DNA from: Anaerolineales bacterium
GTDB lineage: Bacteria; Chloroflexota; Anaerolineae; Anaerolineales; UBA4823
Length of the DNA stretch: 57,472 bases
Assembly (NCBI GenBank): GCA_016935755.1
Contig: JAFGQI010000100.1
Coordinates: forward strand, 1-57,472
Direction of reading: 5' to 3'
In this document: piece by piece, positions 16,974 to 27,338 of the stretch
Layout: every line of letters starts with the position of its first letter
Numbering within the stretch: position 1 is the first letter of the stretch
Made by a program: the position numbers and the translations under genes
Notes under the pieces: model-generated
Seen by the model: the letters and a program-made list of their open reading frames with translations, nothing else
The model's database searches: none
What the model was told of the DNA's origin: nothing

Positions 16974-18566
16974 ATGGAACTCTGTGATATCCCCGCAACC
17001 CTGCTTGCCAGCCTGATCCGCCGCAAGGAAGTGTCCGCCCTGGAAGCGGTGGAATCTGCTCTGCAGCGCATCTCTGCCGTGGATGGACGTTCTGGCAGCC
17101 TGGATGGCCCCCCGCTGACCAGCGAAGACAGCCGCAAAGTGCATGCCTTCATCACCCCGACCGCCGAGAGCGCCCGCCAGCAGGCCCAGGAGATTGACCG
17201 GCGCATCCAGGCAGGCGAAGACCCTGGCCCACTGGCCGGTGTACCGGTGACGGTGAAGGATATCTTCTGCGTGAAGGGCACGCCCTCCACTGCCGCCTCA
17301 CGCATCCTGGCGAACTTCGTCGCCCCCTACACCGCCACCCCGGCGCAGCGTATGCTGGATGCTGGCGCGGTGCTGCTGGGCAAGGTCAACCTGGATGAGT
17401 TCACCTACGGCTCATCGAACGAGTCGTCCGCCTTCCAGCCTCACCCGCGCAACCCCTGGGATACCAGCCGGGTGCCGGGCGGCTCCTCCGGCGGGAGCGC
17501 CTCGGCAGTCGCCGCTGGGGAGGGACAGCTCTCCCTGGGCACCGATACCGCTGGCTCCATCCGCCAGCCAGCCGCCTTCTGCGGTGTGGTGGGGGTCAAG
17601 CCCACCTATGGGCGCGTCTCGCGCTACGGGCTGATCGCCTTTGGCTCGTCGCTGGACTGCCCCGGCCCGGTGGCGCGCAACATCACCGACGCCGCCCTGA
17701 TGCTGAAGGTGATCGCCGGAGCCGATCCGCACGATGGCACGGCGGCAGTTCTGCCTGTGCCAGATTATCCCGCCCTGCTGGACCAGCCGATCCGCGGCCT
17801 GCGAGTCGGCCTCTCGCCGGATTACTTCCGCGTCACCTTCATCGACGCCCAAACAGGAGAACTTCAAGAAGCGCCGATCGACCAGGAAATCCAGGATGCT
17901 GTGCTGCGCGCCGCCGGGCGATTGGCCGAGCTGGGCGCAGATATCGTTGAGGATGTGCCTATGCCGCATACGCGCTATGGCATCCCGGCCTATTTTGTCA
18001 TCTCGCGAGTCGAGGCCGCCTCCAACCTGCACCGCTACGACGGTGTCAAGTATGGCTATCGCACTCCCGAGTCAGTGGCAGATTTGCAGGAGATGTACCG
18101 CAAGTCGCGCGCTCAGGGCTTCGGCTTGCAGCCCAAGCTGCGCATCTTGATGGGCATGTATGTCAGCGCGGCGCAGTACAGCGAGCAGTACTACAACCGG
18201 GCGCTCAAGGTGCGCACCCTGATCCGCCGGGATTTTGATCAGGTCTTCGATCCGCAGGGGAAATACCGCCTGCATGCCCTGCTGACCCCCACCACCCCCA
18301 CCACCGCCTTCCCGATTGGCGATGTGTATGGGGACTCTGTGCTGATGCAGTACGCCGACCAGCTGACCGTGCCCGCTGACCACGCCGGGACGCCCGGAAT
18401 TTCCCTGCCCGGTGGGATTGCCGGCGACGGCCTGCCGATCGGCATCCAGCTCTTAGGCCCGGATTTCTCCGAGGCCACCCTGCTGCGCCTGGGCCGCGCT
18501 TTTGAGAAAGTAACCCAAAATGATGCCTGGCGCAGCATCAAACCACAAGTTTTGAGGCAGCTATGA
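16974..18566 (+). CDS. gatA: Asp/Glu-tRNA amidotransferase subunit A
   Basis: 530-residue amidase-signature enzyme that releases ammonia from glutamine for tRNA-dependent amidation. The Ser-cis-Ser-Lys triad is visible: Lys in VPVTVKDIFCVKG, then PGGSSGGSASAVAAG and GTDTAGSIRQPAAFCG with the nucleophile. Start is ATG 16974 with AAGGGCAGA upstream and 13 bp after gatC; the longer open frame to the left overlaps gatC out of frame. Slightly longer than the usual 480-490 residues, mainly by an N-terminal insertion around residues 28-50. The stop overlaps the next start as ATGA. Confidence 0.95.
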   Translation: MELCDIPATLLASLIRRKEVSALEAVESALQRISAVDGRSGSLDGPPLTSEDSRKVHAFITPTAESARQQAQEIDRRIQAGEDPGPLAGVPVTVKDIFCVKGTPSTAASRILANFVAPYTATPAQRMLDAGAVLLGKVNLDEFTYGSSNESSAFQPHPRNPWDTSRVPGGSSGGSASAVAAGEGQLSLGTDTAGSIRQPAAFCGVVGVKPTYGRVSRYGLIAFGSSLDCPGPVARNITDAALMLKVIAGADPHDGTAAVLPVPDYPALLDQPIRGLRVGLSPDYFRVTFIDAQTGELQEAPIDQEIQDAVLRAAGRLAELGADIVEDVPMPHTRYGIPAYFVISRVEAASNLHRYDGVKYGYRTPESVADLQEMYRKSRAQGFGLQPKLRILMGMYVSAAQYSEQYYNRALKVRTLIRRDFDQVFDPQGKYRLHALLTPTTPTTAFPIGDVYGDSVLMQYADQLTVPADHAGTPGISLPGGIAGDGLPIGIQLLGPDFSEATLLRLGRAFEKVTQNDAWRSIKPQVLRQL

Positions 18567-19378
18567 AAATTCTCATCGCAGTAGATATGGAAGGCATCTC
18601 GGGTGTGACCTCCTGGGATCAGGTTGATCCGGGTCATGCCGAATACCAGCGCTTTCGCAAGATCATGACCGAGGATGTCAACGCCGCCGTGCGCGGCGCC
18701 TTTGACGCCGGAGCGGACGAGGTGGTCATCGCCGATGGCCACTGGAACAGCGGTAACATCCTGATCGAACAGCTCGATCCGCGCGCCCGGCTGAACAGCG
18801 GCACGCCTTCGCCGTACTCGATGCTACAGGGCATAGATGATAACATCGATGGCACTTTTTTCGTCGGTTACCACGCCAGGGCTGGCTCACAGAACGCCAT
18901 CCTGGATCACACCTGGTCCAGCCGGCGAATATTCAACCTGTGGCTAAACGGCATCCTGGTGGGCGAATATGGCCTGAACGGGGCGCTGTGCGGCCATTTC
19001 AACGTGCCTGTGCTGATGATCTCTGGCGATCAGACCGTCTGCGCCCAGGCCAGTGAACTGCTCGGACCGCTGGAGACTGCCGTGGTCAAGCATGCCACAA
19101 GCCGTTTCGCCGCCGAGTGCCTGCCCATCCCTGATGCCCAGGAGCTGATCTACCAGGCTGCCCGCCGGGGGATAGAAAATCTGAAGGCAGGCAGAACCAA
19201 GCCTTTCCGCCTGGTTGAGCCGGTGCAGGTAACAATCGAATATGCCAGCACGGATATGGCCGACAAGGCCATCCTGCTGCCGGGGGCGCGACGCCTGGAT
19301 GGACGGCGGATTGAATTCTCGGCGGCTGACATGCCTGGCGCCTATACCTCATTCAGGGCGGCTGTAAACCTGGCATAG
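18563..19378 (+). CDS. D-aminopeptidase of the DppA family (peptidase M55)
   Basis: 271-residue zinc aminopeptidase like Bacillus DppA. Metal ligands are seen in VDMEG (Asp8, Glu10), the His of IADGHWNSGN, and the His of FVGYHARAG; EYGLNGALCGHFNVPVLMISGDQ is a family block. Such enzymes cleave D-amino-acid peptides, possibly recycled wall peptides, and form decameric rings. Its ATG overlaps the gatA stop (18563-18566). Location inside a gat operon has no obvious functional reason; the homologous BkP/DppA role in this group is unproven. Confidence 0.92.
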   Translation: MKILIAVDMEGISGVTSWDQVDPGHAEYQRFRKIMTEDVNAAVRGAFDAGADEVVIADGHWNSGNILIEQLDPRARLNSGTPSPYSMLQGIDDNIDGTFFVGYHARAGSQNAILDHTWSSRRIFNLWLNGILVGEYGLNGALCGHFNVPVLMISGDQTVCAQASELLGPLETAVVKHATSRFAAECLPIPDAQELIYQAARRGIENLKAGRTKPFRLVEPVQVTIEYASTDMADKAILLPGARRLDGRRIEFSAADMPGAYTSFRAAVNLA

Positions 19379-19380
19379 GC

Positions 19381-19935
19381 ATGGACGAACCGATAATAAT
19401 TTTTACCATCGGACACAGCAACCACAGCCTGCAGAAGCTGGCCCAGCTGCTTAAGGAGAACGGTATAGCGGCGCTGGTGGATGTACGCAGTGCGCCATAC
19501 AGCCGTCACTTCCCCTGGTTCAACAAGGAGCACCTTGAGTTCGAGCTGCCGCGCCTGGGAATTGAGTATATCTACGCTGGCAAAGCATTAGGCGGGCGGC
19601 CGGATGATCCCAGTCTGTATAAGAAACGGGAGATGCCCACCGAAGGTGCGGATTACCTGCACGAGGTAGATTACCCGGCGGTCATGAAACGCTCTTATTT
19701 CATCAAGGGAGTAGAAAGGATGCTAGAGACTGCTGTACAAAAGACGACCGCTCTCATGTGCAGCGAGGAAGACCCGGCCGACTGCCATCGCCACCATCTG
19801 ATCACCCGTTACCTGCTGGACGAGTTCCCGGAGGTGGAAATACACCACATTCGGGGGGATGGTACAGTATTTAACGCCCATCAGATTGTGAAGAAAGTGG
19901 ACACTCCAAACGCCACCCAGGGAAAGCTGTTCTAA
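19381..19935 (+). CDS. DUF488-family protein, first copy
   Basis: 184 residues with the full DUF488 signature: start FTIGHSNHSLQKLAQLL, then ALVDVRSAPYSRHFPWFNK, and the cysteine block ALMCSEEDPADCHRHHL. Conserved Arg, Cys and His suggest an enzymatic or nucleotide-binding role, but the biochemical function is not established to my knowledge. It begins two bases after the dppA stop. The second DUF488 copy and a dual-OB protein follow within a few bases, so the three probably form one functional unit. Confidence 0.9.
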   Translation: MDEPIIIFTIGHSNHSLQKLAQLLKENGIAALVDVRSAPYSRHFPWFNKEHLEFELPRLGIEYIYAGKALGGRPDDPSLYKKREMPTEGADYLHEVDYPAVMKRSYFIKGVERMLETAVQKTTALMCSEEDPADCHRHHLITRYLLDEFPEVEIHHIRGDGTVFNAHQIVKKVDTPNATQGKLF

Positions 19936-19940
19936 TTACG

Positions 19941-20381
19941 ATGAAGATTTTCACCATCGGCTTCACTCAAAAAAGCGCGCAGCAGTTCTTTGAACTGCTG
20001 CGCCAGAACCAGATCCAGCGCCTGGTGGATATCCGCCTGCGCCCCCAAGGGCAGCTGGCTGGTTTTGCTCGCCAGGGCGATTTGCCTTATTTCCTCGAAC
20101 ACCTGGCAGATGGCTGTCGTTATGTGCACCTGCCCATGCTGGCCCCTACCACTGAGATTCTGGATAGCTACCGGGCTGGTAAAAATTGGACGCTTTACGT
20201 GGAGCGCTTTGAGGCGCTGATGGATGAGCGCGATATCCCAGCCGCCCTCGACCGGGAAGCGTTCGAGCGGTGGACGAGCTGCCTGCTGTGCAGCGAAGCC
20301 ACTCCCAAACAGTGTCACCGCCGCCTGGTTGCAGAACGCCTGGCCACCCATTGGTCCGGGGTGGAGATCGTGCATTTATGA
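19941..20381 (+). CDS. DUF488-family protein, second shorter copy
   Basis: 146 residues, homologous to the gene just upstream but diverged: FTIGFTQKSAQQFFELL, RLVDIRLRPQGQLAGFAR and the block CLLCSEATPKQCHRRLV align with the first copy, while the long C-terminal extension is missing. The pair looks like an ancient duplication that now forms two distinct subunits rather than a recent copy. Gap to the upstream gene is five bases; its stop overlaps the next ATG by 4 bp. Function unknown. Confidence 0.9.
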   Translation: MKIFTIGFTQKSAQQFFELLRQNQIQRLVDIRLRPQGQLAGFARQGDLPYFLEHLADGCRYVHLPMLAPTTEILDSYRAGKNWTLYVERFEALMDERDIPAALDREAFERWTSCLLCSEATPKQCHRRLVAERLATHWSGVEIVHL

Positions 20382-21153
20382 AGACGCAGCTGGTGATCAC
20401 CGACCTGACCCGCATGCAGCGCGGCAGAGTATGTATCGCTGGTTACGATCGCAGCCGCACCTGCATCCGCCCGGTGCTGCCCCCGCCAGGCATCGCCGAA
20501 AGCGATCTCTACCTGAATGGCAAAGCAATCATCTACCCGTTTGCACTGGTCGAACTGGAACTGTTGCAGCCTCTGCCCGAGCCGCCGCATACTGAAGATG
20601 TGCTCTATGAGCCGAATGGAGTGAGCTTCATCCGCCAGGTAGTCGGACGCGAGCAGGTGCTGGCCTGGTCGCTTTTTGATCGGGTGAGCGATATCTTTGA
20701 GCAGCCAATCCACTCTGATATCGGATTCAACGTGATGGACTGCCAGGGGCCGCGTTCGCTTGGCACGATCCAGCCGCGCTCGATCGAACAGGTGCGCTAT
20801 GCTCCAGGTGAACGAGGCGCCTGGGATTATCGTTTGAGTTTCACAGACGCCGAAGACATCACTTATCGCCTGAAGATCACCGACCTGACCTGGCATTATT
20901 TCTGCGACAGCCTTCGGGATGAAAACCACGATCCGCAGCAGATTTCGGCAGAATTGAGCAATCGCCTGCATTCACGCACCGTTTACCTGCGGATCGGCCT
21001 TTCGCGTGGCTGGAAACAATTCCCGGATCGCTGCTTCCTGCAGATCAACGCCATCTACACATTCCCTGACTATCTGGATGGTAGGAACTTTGCTGATTTC
21101 GCCCAACAGAGAATATCAGATGAACACGGTCAATATTTTATTGAGGAAACCCC

Positions 21154-21157
<4 letters not shown>
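20378..21157 (+). CDS. Dual OB-fold-type protein, function unknown
   Basis: 259 residues. The opening TQLVITDLTRMQRGRVCIAGYD with a following CIRPVLP is the pattern I associate with dual-OB-containing domain proteins, and the C-terminal half repeats a similar strand order (VYLRIGLSRGW, FLQINAIYTFPDYL). OB folds usually bind single-stranded nucleic acid. ATG 20378 was chosen by the ATGA overlap with the DUF488 gene; the frame is open upstream but there it is antisense-free shadow of that gene. Stop overlaps the gatB start. Together with the DUF488 pair it suggests a nucleic-acid-related module, which is inference. Confidence 0.7.
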
Positions 21158-22584
<1,427 letters not shown>

Positions 22585-22688
22585 AAAAACAGCTTACCAG
22601 GATGCAAGCGGTCATGTCTTGAGTAAGAAAGATAAGCCCAGGCAGTGCAGTTTCACCGGTCAGATCGCAAGATAACCAGACAGGCCTG

Positions 22689-23153
22689 ATGTTTTCTCTC
22701 CGGCTCGCCACGGCGGACGATCAACGCGCCATCCGCGCCCTGATCCATCAGGCGCAGATCAACCCCACCGGGCTTAACTGGCGGCGCTTCCTGTTAGCTG
22801 TGGATGAAGATAACCGGGTGATAGGCTGTGGGCAAATCAAGCCGCACCGGGATGGCTCGCGTGAGCTGGCTTCGATCGCCGTGGCGCCAGATTGGCGCGA
22901 CCAGGGCGTAGCCCGCCGCCTGATCGAGCGCCTGTTTGAAGAAAACACCGGCAGGGTGTACCTGACCTGCCGGGAAGAACTGGGGGCTTTATATGCGCGC
23001 TTTGGCTTTCACATCGCCGGCTGGGATGAAATGACCCCATATTTCAAGCGGCTGGCTTATCTGGCAGAGATAATCCGCAGGCTGCACCTCCTGCCAGGCA
23101 GGATGCTGGTGATGGTGAGGGATGGAGAAGGGGTCTCGTTTATCGAGCGCTAA
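22689..23153 (+). CDS. GNAT-family N-acetyltransferase
   Basis: 154 residues with the acetyl-CoA-binding motif A LASIAVAPDWRDQGVARRLIERL near residues 58-80 and a C-terminal strand LYARFGFHIAGW. Substrate unknown. The 104-bp gap after gatB shows neither a terminator nor a clear promoter; the ribosome site is weak. Its end overlaps the convergent GMC oxidoreductase by 4 bp. Confidence 0.88.
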   Translation: MFSLRLATADDQRAIRALIHQAQINPTGLNWRRFLLAVDEDNRVIGCGQIKPHRDGSRELASIAVAPDWRDQGVARRLIERLFEENTGRVYLTCREELGALYARFGFHIAGWDEMTPYFKRLAYLAEIIRRLHLLPGRMLVMVRDGEGVSFIER

Positions 23154-24799
23154 AAAATCGGCTGGCCCACAGCGGCGCCAGGTTTTACTGGTACGCGGCT
23201 CATGGCGTATTCCGCCAGGGCAGTGATGGTCAGGCTGGGGTTGACCCCCGGGTTGGCTGGCATGATGGATCCATCCACCACGTACAGACCGGGGTAGTTA
23301 TGCAGCTGAAAATCCAGGTCAACCACGCCTTCCTGATCGGACAGCCCAATCGGGCAGCCGCCCAGGATATGAGCGGTGACGGGGATATCGAGTATGCCTT
23401 CGTTAATCGAGCCAACGGGGGATCCGCCAATGCTTCTGGCAAACATACGCGTCACCTGATGCCCGATGGGAATGCTGCTGGGAATGCTGTTTTCTTCATC
23501 AGGAAGGGTTATCAGGGCCTTGCGCCCCAGGGTGAACAGGCCGCGCCCCAGGCGCATCTTGATACGGTTGTCCTCGGTCTGCATCACCAGCAGGATGGTA
23601 GTGCGCTGCGCCCAACCGGGTAAGATATGCGTGCGAATGAAGGCTTCCGGTCTCAGCAGGAGATTGGTTGCAATGCGCCCGAGGCGGGTGAGCAGATTGC
23701 CGCCTGGCTCAACCAGTGGCCCCACCAGGAAGCGGATCAACGAAGAGCCGGTGTTATAGCGCACCGGTTCAACGGCAGTGACCTCGTCTGCCATAAAGAT
23801 TGAGGTGATCGAGATCCCTTTGGAATAATCCACGTTCCAGTTTTTAGCAGACGCCCCCAGCAGCGCTTCGCTGTTGGTGCGCACCAGCGTGCCCAACCTG
23901 GGTGAAATCCGAGGCAGCGAGCGGGTCATTTCGCGACAGCGGAAGAGAAGGTTAAGCGTACCCACCGCTCCGGCGGAGAAAATCACATTGCGCGCCCGTA
24001 TCGTCTTCTTCCGCTTGAAGAACCAGGCGGTCGTGCGGTGGTAAGCCACTTCATAACGCGCCCCATCGGGCTGACCCTCGGGCAGCGGGCGAATGTCATC
24101 CGCCTGGCTTTCCGCAAGCACCTCACCGCCCCATTTTTCAGCGAAATAGAGATAATTTTTCACCAATGTGTTCTTGGAATTCTCTCGGCAGCCCACCATG
24201 CAAGCGCCGCAATGGGTGCAGCCCTTGCGAGATGGCCCCTCGCCTCCAAAATATGGATCGGGTACTTCTTCCCCTTCTTTTCCCGCTTCGCCAAAGAAGG
24301 CGCCCACCAGCACGGGCTGGAAGGAGGCTTCCGTGCCCAGCTCGTGAGCGATCTCTTTGATCACTTCATCTGCCGGTCCCAGGCGCGGGTTCTGCGCCAC
24401 GCCTAACATGCGTTGGGCAGTCTGGTAATGCGGTTCGAGCACCTCTTTCCATTCTGCCAGGTGCCGCCAGGTGGGATTTTCGAATATCTTATCGCTGGGT
24501 TTCATCAGCACATTGGCATATCCCAGGCTGCCGCCTCCTACCCCTGCCCCTTGCAGCACCAATACATGCCGAAAAGGGTACATTTGAAAGACGCCGAAGC
24601 AGCGCAGCGCAGGCAGCCACAGGTAGCGAAAGATGTTCCAGGAGGTGCGGGCATAATCCTGGTCACGAAAACGCTTGCCCCGCTCTAAAACCAACATAGA
24701 ATATCCCTTCTCAACCAGGCGCATGGCCGATACACTCCCCCCAAAGCCCGAACCAATAATGACATAATCATAGATCGAATGCAATGGCTTGTCGTTCAT
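23150..24799 (-). CDS. GMC-family FAD oxidoreductase (cholesterol-oxidase-like)
   Basis: 549-residue flavoprotein. The dinucleotide fold YVIIGSGFGGSVSAMRLVEKG is at residues 12-32, and the C-terminal GMC block LHNYPGLYVVDGSIMPANPG and ALAEYAMSRV closes the FAD site; HILGGCPIG carries the active-site His. A cysteine cluster CTHCGACMVGC at about 190-200 is shared with cholesterol oxidase-like GMC enzymes. It presumably oxidises an alcohol such as a sterol- or polyol-like substrate. ATG 24799 has GAGGAGG at good spacing. It is divergent from the FadR-type regulator and may be controlled by it. Confidence 0.88.
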   Translation of the reverse strand: MNDKPLHSIYDYVIIGSGFGGSVSAMRLVEKGYSMLVLERGKRFRDQDYARTSWNIFRYLWLPALRCFGVFQMYPFRHVLVLQGAGVGGGSLGYANVLMKPSDKIFENPTWRHLAEWKEVLEPHYQTAQRMLGVAQNPRLGPADEVIKEIAHELGTEASFQPVLVGAFFGEAGKEGEEVPDPYFGGEGPSRKGCTHCGACMVGCRENSKNTLVKNYLYFAEKWGGEVLAESQADDIRPLPEGQPDGARYEVAYHRTTAWFFKRKKTIRARNVIFSAGAVGTLNLLFRCREMTRSLPRISPRLGTLVRTNSEALLGASAKNWNVDYSKGISITSIFMADEVTAVEPVRYNTGSSLIRFLVGPLVEPGGNLLTRLGRIATNLLLRPEAFIRTHILPGWAQRTTILLVMQTEDNRIKMRLGRGLFTLGRKALITLPDEENSIPSSIPIGHQVTRMFARSIGGSPVGSINEGILDIPVTAHILGGCPIGLSDQEGVVDLDFQLHNYPGLYVVDGSIMPANPGVNPSLTITALAEYAMSRVPVKPGAAVGQPIF

Positions 24800-24842
24800 C
24801 GACGACCTCCTCTGGCTATGGCGATAACAAACGATCAGGCTC

Positions 24843-24848
24843 ATTATA
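24843..24848 (-). promoter_or_regulatory. -10 box of the GMC oxidoreductase
   Basis: Perfect TATAAT on the minus strand about 44 bp before ATG 24799; no convincing -35. Confidence 0.5.
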
Positions 24849-24937
24849 CCTTTGATTGACTCAGAGGTGGAAAAACTGCCGATCGAAGGACAGATGATCT
24901 GGACAGGACAGCCAAATGGAAGTAAAATACGGGCAAC

Positions 24938-24948
24938 TGGTCAGACCA
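24938..24948. promoter_or_regulatory. FadR-subfamily operator
   Basis: TGGTCAGACCA is a perfect 11-bp palindrome that matches the GntR/FadR-subfamily consensus TnGTnnnACnA at every fixed position. It ends 25 bp before the ATG of the FadR-type regulator gene and lies between the two divergent genes, so autoregulation, and possibly control of the GMC gene, is likely. Confidence 0.75.
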
Positions 24949-24973
24949 CTTACCACTTTGCAGGAGCGTTAGA

Positions 24974-25663
24974 ATGGAATGGGATGCCCCTCCGAAACCG
25001 ACTGAATTTGCTGAAAACCGCTTGATCGATGCAATTCTAGACGGCCATTTCCCAATTGGCTCTGCCCTACCCGCCGAGCGCGAATTGGCGATCCAATTAG
25101 GCGTCACACGCCCCACGCTGCGTGAGGCTTTACAGCGTATGGCCTGTGATGGCTGGGTCGAAATCCATCACGGTCGCGCTACACGCGTGCGCAACTTCTG
25201 GGAAGAAGGCAGCCTGGGTGTGCTGAGCGCCATAGCCACTCGCCCAGATCATCTGCCTGCAGATTTTGTTGCCAACCTGCTGGTGGTGCGCCTGCTGATG
25301 GCGCCCACTTACACCCACCTGGCAATTGAGCGCGCCGCGCCAAGGGTTATCCACCTGCTGGATGGCGCTGCCCAGCTGCCAGATCAACCGGAAGCCCTGG
25401 CTGCCTTTGACTGGCAGCTGCACCACCTGCTGACCGTGGCTTCAGGCAACCCAATCTTCACCCTGATCTTGAACGGATTCAGCGACCTTTACCAACCCAT
25501 GGCAGTTCGCTACTTCCAAAATCCAGCCGCGCGCCAGCTTTCTCGGGCCTTCTACACCAGCCTGCTGGAAGCCGCCCAAAATAATGACGCCGATGGCGCT
25601 GAAGATCTGGCTCGTCAGGTTATGCGCCAGAGCCTGGACCTTTGGAATAACCGCTCATCGTAA
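24974..25663 (+). CDS. FadR-subfamily GntR transcriptional regulator
   Basis: 229 residues: winged helix-turn-helix at about 10-70 (GSALPAERELAIQLGVTRPTLREALQRM is the recognition region) and an all-helical FadR-type C-terminal sensor domain at about 85-225 that would bind an acyl-CoA, carboxylate or sugar acid. GGAGCG precedes ATG 24974. The operator just upstream predicts feedback. It heads a run of three redox or kinase genes for glycerol-like compounds, so its ligand probably comes from that pathway. Confidence 0.92.
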   Translation: MEWDAPPKPTEFAENRLIDAILDGHFPIGSALPAERELAIQLGVTRPTLREALQRMACDGWVEIHHGRATRVRNFWEEGSLGVLSAIATRPDHLPADFVANLLVVRLLMAPTYTHLAIERAAPRVIHLLDGAAQLPDQPEALAAFDWQLHHLLTVASGNPIFTLILNGFSDLYQPMAVRYFQNPAARQLSRAFYTSLLEAAQNNDADGAEDLARQVMRQSLDLWNNRSS

Positions 25664-25664
25664 G

Positions 25665-25680
25665 GCGGGATTTATCCCGC
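25665..25680 (+). promoter_or_regulatory. Hairpin between regulator and flavoprotein genes
   Basis: GCGGGA, loop TTTA, TCCCGC, directly after the regulator stop. There is no T tract immediately after it, so it may tune expression or mRNA ends rather than terminate. Confidence 0.45.
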
Positions 25681-25724
25681 ATCGAACCTTTTGTAGTCAA
25701 CCACGAATTATCAGGAGGCAACCT

Positions 25725-27338
25725 ATGCGCCGTTGGAATGGTTGGGGTGACGAAACCACCCACTATCATCTACCCGAAACCTCGTTCCAGTATCTGGTGG
25801 AGCGGGTTGGCGATGCCACCGGCTATCCAGACGCCACACTGGAAGATGCCCTGGAGGCAGTCCCCTCATCACGCCTGCCGGCTCATCCGCTGATCAAGAC
25901 CGAGGCCATCGATCGCCTGAACCACGCCCGCGGGCAGAGCCTGCCGGATTGGCTGGAACTGCGTTCTGGGCCCATTCAGACCTACCCGGATGGAGTAGCC
26001 TACCCGACCAGCGACAGCCAGGTGCAAGAACTGCTGAGATTCGCCAGCCAGAAAGGCTTTCACCTGATTCCATATGGCGGCGGCACCAGCGTAGTCGGGC
26101 ATATCAACCCACTGAAAGGCGAAACACCGGTGTTGACCGTGGATATGTCCCGCTTCAATTCCCTGCTTGAATTGGATGAAACCAGCCGCCTGGCAACCTT
26201 TGGCGCTGGGGTGTGCGGCCCCGACCTGGAGAAACAGCTCAACGAACGTGGCTACACCCTGGGGCATTTCCCACAATCCTTCGAACTCTCCACCCTGGGC
26301 GGCTGGATCGCCACCCGCTCCAGCGGGCAGCAATCTTATTATTATGGTCGCATTGAAGATCTATTTGCCGGAGGCCATGTCGAAACGCCTCTAGGCCCGC
26401 TCGATCTGCTCCCCGTGCCTGCCAGCGCGGCCGGACCTGATCTGAGACAGGTCTTGCTCGGTTCGGAAGGGCGTCTGGGGCTGATCACCCGCGCCACTGT
26501 GCGCATCCGCCCACAGCCAGAGGTGGAAGCCTTTTATGGGGTCTTCTTCCATGATTGGCCTTCTGGAGTTGAAGCGGTGCGCCAGATTGCCCAGGCGCGC
26601 CTGCCCATCTCAATGGCTCGCCTGAGCAACGCCCAGGAGACCGATACCACCCTGGCGCTGGCAGGCAAGGACAACCTGATTCTGTGGGCAAAACGCGGTC
26701 TAAACCTGCTGCGCTACGGGGATGAGCGCTGCCTGCTGGTCTTTGGGATAACCGGCGAAGCGCGCCTGGCCCGCCTGGCGCGACAGCAAGTGATGGAAAT
26801 CGCCCGCCAGCATGGCGGCTTGTTTACTGGAACCATGATTGGGAAAACCTGGCGCAAGTCGCGCTTTCTGACCCCCTACCTGCGCAATACCCTTTGGGAG
26901 CGTGGTTACACCATTGATACCCTGGAAACGGCTGTGCCCTGGATCCAGACTCTGCCAGCGGCCCAGGACATCCAGCAGGCTATTCATGACGCAATGCGAC
27001 CGTATGGCGAACGGGTGCTGGTTTTCGCCCACCTGTCGCATGTCTACCGGGATGGCGCCAGCGTCTATGTGACCTATATTTTCCGCCGGACGGCAGATCC
27101 CGAGCAAACTCTGCGGCGCTGGCAGGATATGAAACACGCCGCCAGCCAGGCGATCATCGCGCATGGCGGTACGATCAGCCACCAGCACGGGGTCGGTCTA
27201 GATCATGCACCCTACCTGCTCGCCGAGAAGGGAGAAGTTGGCGCAACTCTGCTGCACGGCGCAGTCCATACCCTCGACCCGCAAAAACTGCTCAACCCCG
27301 GCAAACTCATCGAGGAGGCCCGAGATGTGGCAGAATGA
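25725..27338 (+). CDS. FAD-binding oxidase resembling alkylglycerone-phosphate synthase
   Basis: 537-residue vanillyl-alcohol-oxidase-fold flavoprotein. N-terminal MRRWNGWGDE is characteristic of the AGPS-like group; the PP-loop is FHLIPYGGGTSVVGHINPL and FELSTLGGWIATRSSGQQ follows. The C-terminal motif is GTISHQHGVGLDHAP, where AGPS has SHHHGVG and lactate or glycolate oxidases have EHGIG. It may make the ether bond of alkyl-DHAP or be a related dehydrogenase; the Gln makes the former less certain. CAGGAGG strongly supports ATG 25725. Stop region overlaps the GlpD-type gene by 14 bp. Confidence 0.85.
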   Translation: MRRWNGWGDETTHYHLPETSFQYLVERVGDATGYPDATLEDALEAVPSSRLPAHPLIKTEAIDRLNHARGQSLPDWLELRSGPIQTYPDGVAYPTSDSQVQELLRFASQKGFHLIPYGGGTSVVGHINPLKGETPVLTVDMSRFNSLLELDETSRLATFGAGVCGPDLEKQLNERGYTLGHFPQSFELSTLGGWIATRSSGQQSYYYGRIEDLFAGGHVETPLGPLDLLPVPASAAGPDLRQVLLGSEGRLGLITRATVRIRPQPEVEAFYGVFFHDWPSGVEAVRQIAQARLPISMARLSNAQETDTTLALAGKDNLILWAKRGLNLLRYGDERCLLVFGITGEARLARLARQQVMEIARQHGGLFTGTMIGKTWRKSRFLTPYLRNTLWERGYTIDTLETAVPWIQTLPAAQDIQQAIHDAMRPYGERVLVFAHLSHVYRDGASVYVTYIFRRTADPEQTLRRWQDMKHAASQAIIAHGGTISHQHGVGLDHAPYLLAEKGEVGATLLHGAVHTLDPQKLLNPGKLIEEARDVAE

